Position numbers and translations under genes: made by a program. The notes beneath the pieces were generated by a model, which was given only the letters and a program-made list of their open reading frames with translations, searched no databases and was not told the origin of the DNA. A DNA stretch of 64,000 nucleotides, from NCBI GenBank assembly GCA_019321725.1, contig CM033114.1, forward strand, positions 13,496,278-13,560,277, in the 5' to 3' direction. Positions within the stretch are counted from its first letter, which is position 1. The number at the start of each line of letters is the position of its first letter. Source of the DNA: Paulownia fortunei. Lineage: Eukaryota > Streptophyta > Magnoliopsida > Lamiales > Paulowniaceae. Shown one piece after another: positions 57,394-64,000 of this stretch.

Positions 57394-59402
57394 ATGGTCA
57401 GTTCAAGTTCAAGCAGTAGAGGTAAGGAAAAGATGGCCTCTTCTGATTTTGGTTCAACTCCTAAGCTCAAACATGAATTATAAAGTGGGAATAAGTGATG
57501 ATGAGCAACCTCATATATTTCCAACTAAAAAAGTATAAGTAATGTCAATGTTCGACCTACTCCTACTCTAAAATCTTCTATTTTCACCAAATATTTTGAG
57601 AAGGTGAAACTTCTATCCGGAGAGATACGAGCAAAATGTAAGTATTGTTTTCAATTATATAAATTTCAATTCGGAGACAGTTAGGGATTGTTGACAAGAT
57701 ATATAGAGAAGAAGTATCTGGTTGAATATTAACCATTCTCAAACTCAAATCTCGCAATACTCATCTTCTAGTGGAGGTAACAATACTAACTTATTTAAAT
57801 ATTTCGATATTAATTATAAAGAAACATTAGATAAATTTGTTGTTGTTGAATATCTTTCTTTCAGTTTGGTAATAAATTTAACTTTTGAAGATTTTTGCCA
57901 AAATGCATTAAATCCTGTTGCTAAATGTATTTCGCAAACCACACTCACATGCAAAGAAAAAAGATTATATAGTAAAGGTTAAAAAGATTTAATTAAAGTA
58001 TTTGCTAATGTAAATAATAATTTTTTTTATGTTATGATATTTGAAGTGATTATTGTCAAATTCATTCATATATAAGTATTACTTATCATTGGATTGATGA
58101 TTCTTAGTCAATCCAAAAAAAGGTTACTTGCATATAGAATGTTCGATGAAGGACACACAATAGAAAATATTTCTCAAATAATATTATTAGCATTAGAAAA
58201 ATATAATTTAACTACTAAAGTTTTTTCAATATCATTTGACAATGATAGTTCAAATACTGCTAGTATTAGAGATCTTAAAGTTGTAGCGAGCCATCAGTTG
58301 GTGGTAAAAAAATTCATATTAGATGTATATATCACATTTTATATTTGTGTGTACAAGATGGATTAAGACATTTAGAATTACAACTTAGCCCTATCAAGCA
58401 AGCAATCACTTACTTGTGGTCACATCCACAAGTTATGAAATAATGGGTTAAATTTTGTAAGGTCATTGATATGAGGCCTAAAAGATTTTCACAAGATGTT
58501 TCAACGCATTGGAATTCAACATATTTATTATTACACGAATCTTTTGATGAATTATTATGCATATTTTTTATGCAAAATATTAATAATATGCATTTGTTTC
58601 CAAATCAATGGGCAGTATTTGAAAAAATATATAATATTTAAAAATAAATTAATGATGTCACCTTACAATTATCGGGAGTTTATTACCCAACTGCCTACTT
58701 AGTATTAATTAATTATTATAATATTACAATAATTATAAACGAATACTCTAATGACGAAATTTTAAAATATTATATTGAAGCAATGAAAACTAAATGGGAA
58801 AAATATTTTTTGAGCATTCCAAAAATTAATTTAGTTGTTATTATTTTGGCTTAGGCTTAAATTAAATAGTTTATAGGACATGTTAACAATGCATTATGAT
58901 TCTTTAATTCCTATTTAAAATGACCATTCTCCTAATCCCGTATTAATTGTACATAATGTTTGAATATATTTAAATAATTTTTATAATGAATACAGTTTAA
59001 AGTATGGGGGACAAGTTACTCAATTTGAAATCTAAAATACTAGTAATAGTAGTTTTAGGCTTACTAAGGCACAACTTTTAATAAAAAATAGATAAAATGT
59101 CCAAAATGATTCTCAGGTTCTAGTTAGGAACTTGAGAATTATTTTAATATTATTTTTTAGTTTAATGAAGCAGATGGCGATGGAGAATTCAACATTTTGC
59201 GATGTGGTCGCAAAAAATGCCTGCCAACCAATTTTATCTGTGATGATGAAGGAAGTTCTTGCTTGCCCCATCTCAACAGTTGCTATGGAGCAAGTCTTTA
59301 GCTTGGGAGGTAACATATTGAGCGAAAAAATACTCAACCATATCTCCCGAATCTTTAGAAGCCCAATCATGTCTCGATGAATGGATGAAGGCCAAAAAAT
59401 GA
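57394..59402 (+). pseudogene. hAT transposase
   Basis: This protein would cut and rejoin the element's ends in the nucleus. The start MVSSSSSSRGKEKMASSDF at 57394 is plausible. The BED zinc-finger part (from 57577) reads IFTKYFEKVKLLSGEIRAKC then KYC, with the later His replaced by Tyr (TRYIEK). The core follows: LFKYFDINYKETLDKFVVVE, FRMFDE-type YRMFDEGHTIENISQIIL, FSISFDNDSSNTASI, LWSHPQVMK-stop-WVKFCK, FSQDVSTHWNSTYLLLHESF. Near the end are the dimerisation motif ACPISTVAMEQVFSLGGNIL and, in another frame, SPESLEAQSCLDEWMKAKK and stop at 59400-59402. Order and extent (about 2 kb) match a full transposase, but many stops and shifts make it dead. Confidence 0.85.
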
Positions 59403-59767
59403 TTACAAGATATGCAAAATTTAGATGACGAGCAAGATGACCAAGACACGGAAAGAATAAACGCATCGATGGGAATGTGTGGGAGAGGTAAGAAAGGTAA
59501 AAATGAAATAGAATTACGTAGGCTTTGATTCTTCTACACCTTAAGAGGATATGTAGACAACTTAAATTTAAGTGCAAGCCTTTTTTTGTCTTTTAAAATT
59601 TGTAGAGTTAAATTTTAGTTAACAATATTTTTTCAAACTTCAAATTTAAGAAAAAAAGAAAAAATTGGACCCCGAACTGACCCGGAACCATTGGTTTTTG
59701 AACTGGCATATGCCAATTCCGACCCTCGAACCTGGTTGTTTGAACCGTGGTCAACTCTACTAAAAAC

Positions 59768-60345
59768 ATTATGACTTGTTAGGTTATAGCATTGGCGCGA
59801 TTGTGACACAAGTCTATTCTATCTGAACTTGGACACGTTAGCTCAGTTAGAATATGGGGGACTAGATGATGTGGGTAAAATCTAGCCTAATCAATGTTGG
59901 GTTCGGGGTAGATAACAGGTCTTACTAGATCCATCCCAAACCTACCCTGTATGTTATTTGTTTAAGTCTTAGAATTTTCATTGCACACACTCTCCCACGC
60001 CGCAACTACTCCCTCTCTTTTTTTTCCACCAAAATGTTCTCTCTTTTTTTTTTCCTCCAATGGAACTTTTCTATTATTTCTATATTTTGTACTAGTTTTC
60101 TTTTCTTTCTCCTAGTATTGTCTTCTATCAATATTTCCTTTCACACTCCACTTCTCCAAATTTCATTTTTTTTTGTTTTTTTCATATTTTCTTTTCTTTT
60201 TTATTTCTTGCCTTCCATTTTTCTTACTTTCGATATATGAATGAATTTCTTCATTCTTTTTCTTTCATTTCTTCTCTCTTCTTTGTTTTCAAATTTTCTC
60301 CGTTTTTGTTACTTCTGTTTTCTTTTCCTTCTCTTTATTCAGTCA
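59768..60345. other. unassigned, with pyrimidine-rich tract
   Basis: From about 60005 to 60345 the forward strand is mostly T and C (long TTTTCTTTTC runs). The open frame 60034-60240 is only this low-complexity sequence. The first part contains GTTGGGTTCGGGG and related GC-richer sequence of unknown origin. Confidence 0.4.
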
Positions 60346-61640
60346 TCACCACCATTAGGAGCCAACACAATTTGATGATACCCCTGGGAGACATCCATCA
60401 TACTGAATAGCTCGCACCCCAACATCGAATCCACAAGCTGATTTATCTTTGGCGGGGGGTAATGATCTTTTGGATAAACTTTGTTCAAGTGTCAAAAGTT
60501 AATACACATTCTCTACTTTCCTATTGTCTTTGGGACCATTACTGCATTAGATAAGCACTCAAGGAAATGGATTACCCTGATATCATTCTCTGGCCTCTAA
60601 TAACTTCTAATAACTTCAACATTGAGATAATCTTCACCTGAATGATCTTATCATTCTCTGGCCTAAAGTGCCTCTTTTTTTGCTTGACCAGCCTAATTGT
60701 TGGATCGACATTGAGATAATGCATGGTGACCTGTGGATCTATTTCCACCAAGTCCTGAGCTGACCATGCAAACACATCAGCATTTTTCCTTAGAAACTAT
60801 ATTAGTAGCTCAGCCAACTTTGGTTCACGTTGTGCCCCATCCTCGTAACTTATTCTGGCAGCCTAGGACAACTCAATTATCATTAGCTCTATAATGGGAT
60901 AGATATGAGATGAAAGCTTCCCATCTCGCCTAATAACCTACCCCTGACCTTTGCCATCATTAGGTCTATATGTGTCCATATCATCAACGCGATCTTCATT
61001 TTTTATGGCACCGACGTAGTAATTTCGTGTTAAGTATTTATCTTTTTCCATCTCACCTACTTTATCTCCTATTAGGAACTTCATTTTCATTTGAAATGTA
61101 GATATCATAGCTTGAAACATATTGAGCATAGGTCTGCCCAATATGCCATTACATGATAACGCAACATCCACCACCGAAAATCATATCATCCTGGTCTTCC
61201 TTAATAGCTCAGACCCCAAAGTTAGGGACAAAACTACCTATCCCATGTGCTGAACTACTCCACCAGCAAAACCAAAGGGTGAAGTTTCCTCTGGTTGTAA
61301 GTCCATCAACTTGTATTCTTCATAGAAAAAAATATCAACCGAGCTTCCAGTATAAAAGATCATTCCAGCCACATCATAGTTGGTAATAGTGGTTGTGCCA
61401 ATAAATGCATCATTGTAGAGAATATGTAACCCTCTTAAGTCCTACGGTCCAAACTAGATAACGAGACTCCATATCACCTGATTCACTTATTCCTGATACT
61501 CTTTCTTGCCAAAACTAAGCTACTTTGGCATGAGCTTTTCAAGCTCGATGGGACTTCCCATCAATGGATTCTCCCATAATCATCAGTATCATACCACTCC
61601 TTGGAGGCTGAGCTACTATTTGTCTCTCCTCAAGAGCGGT
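60346..61640 (-). pseudogene. Tat-like gypsy gag-pol fragment (protease to RT)
   Basis: From 61640 downward: GESIDGKSHRA (gag-protease junction), DAFIGTTTITNYDVAGMIFY with TGSSVDIFF (retropepsin, usually V-D-N-G-S-S-A-D-I-L), FGFAGGVVQHMG, CNGILGRPMLNMFQAMISTF (61140-61081), MFAWSAQDLVEIDPQVTMHY (60775), WLSNAVMVPKTIGK, INF, YPKDHYPPPKINQLVDSMLG and CELFSMMDVSQGYHQIVLAP near 60360-60420, the start of RT. This is the usual protease-RT order. Stops separate the parts and the rest of pol is absent. Confidence 0.8.
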
Positions 61641-61762
61641 ATGTTCTGGTCCCTCTTATAGTTTCTCTAGGGTTGTTCACAATCTCTATAAATGAACTTT
61701 TTTATTTGTCCTGCTAAGATCAGTGTCTCTATCTATCCATGAGATTGTTATAGTCATCTATA

Positions 61763-61907
61763 GTGGACTTGCAAAAGGGCTACTACCAAGTCTGCAATGT
61801 TGAGAGGAATGAGCCAAAGATGACGTGTATCACCAGATATGGGTCTTTCGAGTGGTTAGTCATGCCCTTCGATTTGACTAACACTCCTGCCACATTTTAT
61901 GTGCGAT
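61763..61907 (+). pseudogene. gypsy RT fragment
   Basis: The forward frame reads DLQKGYYQVCNVERNEPKMT then CITRYGSFEWLVMPFDLTNT and PATF, matching the conserved RT block TRYG-FEWLVMPFGLTNAPATF. It is a stub of about 48 codons ending where copia LTR-like sequence begins, on the opposite strand to the neighbouring fragment. Confidence 0.8.
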
Positions 61908-61984
61908 AAAAATTGTTTATATAAATTTTGGTTTGATTTAAGAATCAATGTTGCACTCACAAATTCTAGATTAGAAATAAGAAT

Positions 61985-62200
61985 TTAATATCTTCTAATT
62001 GAAATATGAAATTATGGTCTTACTCGTAATTGTTTCACTCAAATTGGGCTTGTTAATCTTATTAGGTCTAATTAAATAATCTAATTATTCAATTAAATAA
62101 TTAATTCAACTCATTGAATTAATTTAAAAACCAATTAATAAAAAATTAATAAAAAAATAATAAATAGGTACCAACATTTTGAGTCATTTTTTAATTTTTG
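61985..62200 (-). repeat. copia LTR fragment
   Basis: TTGGGCTTGTTAATCTTATT, AATAATCTAATTATTCAATT and TTCAACTCATTGAATTAATT parallel 44045-44160 in the solo LTR. Confidence 0.55.
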
Positions 62201-62519
62201 GCCATAATTAAAAATAAAAGTAGGAAATATATTGTTTCTCTCATATAGTCTATTTATTATTTGATCTTGCAATTTTATTTTTTTATTTTAAAAAATAGTA
62301 TTTTAGTTCGTAGTTTTGAAAGGTGTGCATAAATTAGATTATTTATTTATAATATTTGGTATGAATAATTTATTGATTTGAATGGTGTATGTGAACAAAT
62401 ATTTATGATTTTAATTAGAATTATATTAAAAATAAGTAATTTTGTGACTATTTAATTATAATTATATTAGCTAATTTTATTTGTATAAAATTAGGATTTA
62501 GGGTTTTGTGATTTAATGT
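62201..62519. other. unassigned AT-rich sequence
   Basis: No feature seen. Confidence 0.3.
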
Positions 62520-62673
62520 TTAGCTCTGCGCCTCAACAGACAGACTCGATGCTCTGTGCCTCGACCGGCTCAGCGCCTCAACTAGTAGACTCGATAGTTT
62601 TGAGCCCCAACTAGCTTCCTTGCAGTATGCATCTGCCGACTGTCTTCGCCAACACTACACCTCGACTGGCAGC
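62520..62673 (+). repeat. GC-rich CTCAAC/GCGCCTC repeats
   Basis: GCGCCTCAACAGACAGACTCG, GTGCCTCGACCGGCTCAG and GCGCCTCAACTAGTAGACTCG recur with spacing near 40 bp, GC-rich against an AT-rich background. This could be the GC-rich block of a retrotransposon leader. Confidence 0.4.
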
Positions 62674-64000
62674 TGCTACAACTTTAAGGTTGCAAACCTA
62701 AGTGCAGGTTGTAGTAAGTAATAAATTTCTCGTGAGTCCGAGGTCGATCCACAGGGAAGTTGTTTGAAGAATTCAAGTTTATATTTCTAAAAAGATGGAG
62801 TTTATGTGAATCAAAATATATGAACAATTAATGTATGATGTAACTAAAGAAAAACCGAAGTAATAAAAGTACTAAGGATTAGGGATCCACTCTTGAGTTT
62901 TGGATAGAGAAATGGTTATTTATTCTTTTTACCTCTATTAATTGTCACAATTGGAATCCATACATAATGAAGGTTCCAATGGAATATATTATCAAGTAAC
63001 TCATGCAATAAGGTAATCATGATATTGTCTTACTATTGCAAATTATCTCTTAACGCCAACACTTCGTCAACAACAAATCAAGGTTTCACATTAGCAGTCG
63101 GTGGGGTAAAACCGTACAATAAGCTAAATAAATCCAAGTATTTGTTGTGCCATTGGAGATACATAAATCAAGAATCACCACAAAACAAGTAGGGTTTAGA
63201 TCAAAAATAAAAATAATAATACAACATACTTAAATAATTTCTACACTTATAACCATTTCTCTTCCTCCATCAAGAGATTCACCCTTTTTCCTCAACAAAA
63301 TGAAATTTAGAAAGATATAATAAAAGTAACAAAGACTAAAAATATAAGAGAAACTAGAGAATGCATTTCTATTACTACTAGAAAACTTACAATACTAGAA
63401 AACATACAAACTAGATAACTTAGCCTAAAGAAACCCTCTACCCCCTCCTCTTACAAGCTGAATACATGGCCTATTTATAGTACTTGGAGTAAGCTAGAGG
63501 CCAAACAAATAATGGAGGGGTTAATCAAGTGGTATGCTAGTTGCCAAGAGTTGGTAAGTTGTTACACAAATTTCTCATCTACTGAATTGAATTATATTTT
63601 TCGATCAGATACAGCCAGATGTTGAAGATATGTAAAGAATCAAAATTGTAGATCTTTCAGCTCTGATATATTTTCATATATCTTTTGTCAAATTTGGCGA
63701 TCCAATGAAGGAGATATGGTCAAATTACCGAGTCATGTCCAAGAGCCGCCCTGTAACATCAGCAGCAACTTGCAGCCTATGGTTTTACTATTTCAACACA
63801 TTTTCACACCATCTTGTATTCAACAAAATTGTTTATTTACTCTTGGGTATAACATATCCAAATTTCAGACAAAATAAATTTGGGCTCAAGATATATAACC
63901 GAATTGGTAAAATAAGTCAATACTGGGCTGAACTCTGATCCGAATTTTGGTGATCCATTTTGTGCAACTACTTGGATGAATTTTCTGCTATCATCAACAC
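62674..64000 (-). repeat. third copy of the gypsy LTR, cut by window edge
   Basis: It starts TGCTACAACTTTAAGGTTGC and follows the LTR at 19323 through CGATCCACAG, AGTAATAAAAGTACTAAGGA, GCAGTCGGTGGGGTAAAACC and the TATA box region (63471-63480). It diverges in part after about 63400 and continues past 64000. Whether an element lies beyond cannot be seen. Confidence 0.75.

Larger units (their letters stand above)
56808..59759 (+). mobile_element. hAT DNA transposon, full length but inactive
   Basis: Ends are TAGGGGTGACCA (56808) and, on the reverse strand from 59759, TAGAGTTGACCA. They are flanked by CTAAAAAG (56800-56807) and CTAAAAAC (59760-59767), an 8-bp target duplication with one change, as expected for hAT. 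The 2952-bp body contains a decayed transposase on the forward strand. Subterminal regions are rich in GGGTCGG/AACCCGACC motifs, common binding-site-like sequence of plant hAT ends. Confidence 0.9.

Noticed and set aside
59113..59577. Reverse open frame of 154 codons, the longest in the window
   Set aside because: It is antisense to the C-terminal part of the hAT transposase, which gives a clear family match on the forward strand.
60034..60240. Phe/Leu-rich forward open frame resembling a membrane protein
   Set aside because: It is a translation of a T/C-rich tract, so hydrophobicity is a composition effect.

Overview
This window is plant nuclear DNA, most likely from a dicot, and it is almost entirely transposable-element sequence. 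The evidence is the mix of families: Ty1/copia elements with initiator-Met primer sites, Ty3/gypsy elements (a chromovirus-like one, a Tat-like one and a TR-GAG/Athila-like one with an Asp-tRNA-like primer site), a hAT DNA transposon and MITE-like sequences. Base composition is strongly AT-rich. I found no intact host gene, tRNA or rRNA gene. The species cannot be named from this sequence. Every recognisable coding region carries stops, frameshifts or deletions.

Layout. (1) Positions 1-12478 hold copia debris: a reverse-strand gag remnant (314-1250), a forward nucleocapsid/protease remnant (1270-1576), then two copies of one long-LTR copia family facing each other. The left arm (1577-9375) has LTR, primer site, leader, gag, protease, integrase and part of RT, and is broken by a different copia LTR (6209-7892). 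The right arm (9376-12478) is leader, primer site and LTR on the reverse strand. (2) 12479-20990 is a reverse-strand gypsy element with about 1.65 kb LTRs, an Asp-type primer site, a gag-protease region and, where pol would be expected, an intronless decayed copy of a host gene: LOG, the cytokinin riboside 5'-monophosphate phosphoribohydrolase. This captured gene is the most interesting item in the window. (3) 20991-28462 holds Tat-like gypsy debris with a 423-bp LTR, low-copy tandem repeats, a TGATAAG-type LTR fragment and a copia LTR remnant.

(4) 28468-47860 is a three-level nested insertion that can be resolved from its target-site duplications. The outer element is a reverse-strand copia element. 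A copia solo LTR (33926-45266) sits in its leader. A gypsy chromovirus-like element with 3.2-kb LTRs (33959-43222) sits 33 bp inside that solo LTR. (5) 47866-56799 is mostly anonymous AT-rich sequence with a MITE-like element (52063-52688) and a decayed transposon ORF (55690-56334). (6) 56808-59759 is a full-length but dead hAT transposon with recognisable 8-bp target duplications. (7) 59760-64000 is gypsy pol debris on both strands, a copia LTR fragment, and a third copy of the region-2 gypsy LTR, which runs off the window edge.

How it works together: there is no host operon or pathway here. The sequence records successive insertions. Functional signals that remain visible are LTR ends, TATA boxes in the gypsy LTRs, primer-binding sites and polypurine tracts. 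All coordinates of decayed elements are approximate except where LTR termini or target duplications are quoted. All homology calls come from reading translations by eye, not from a search.
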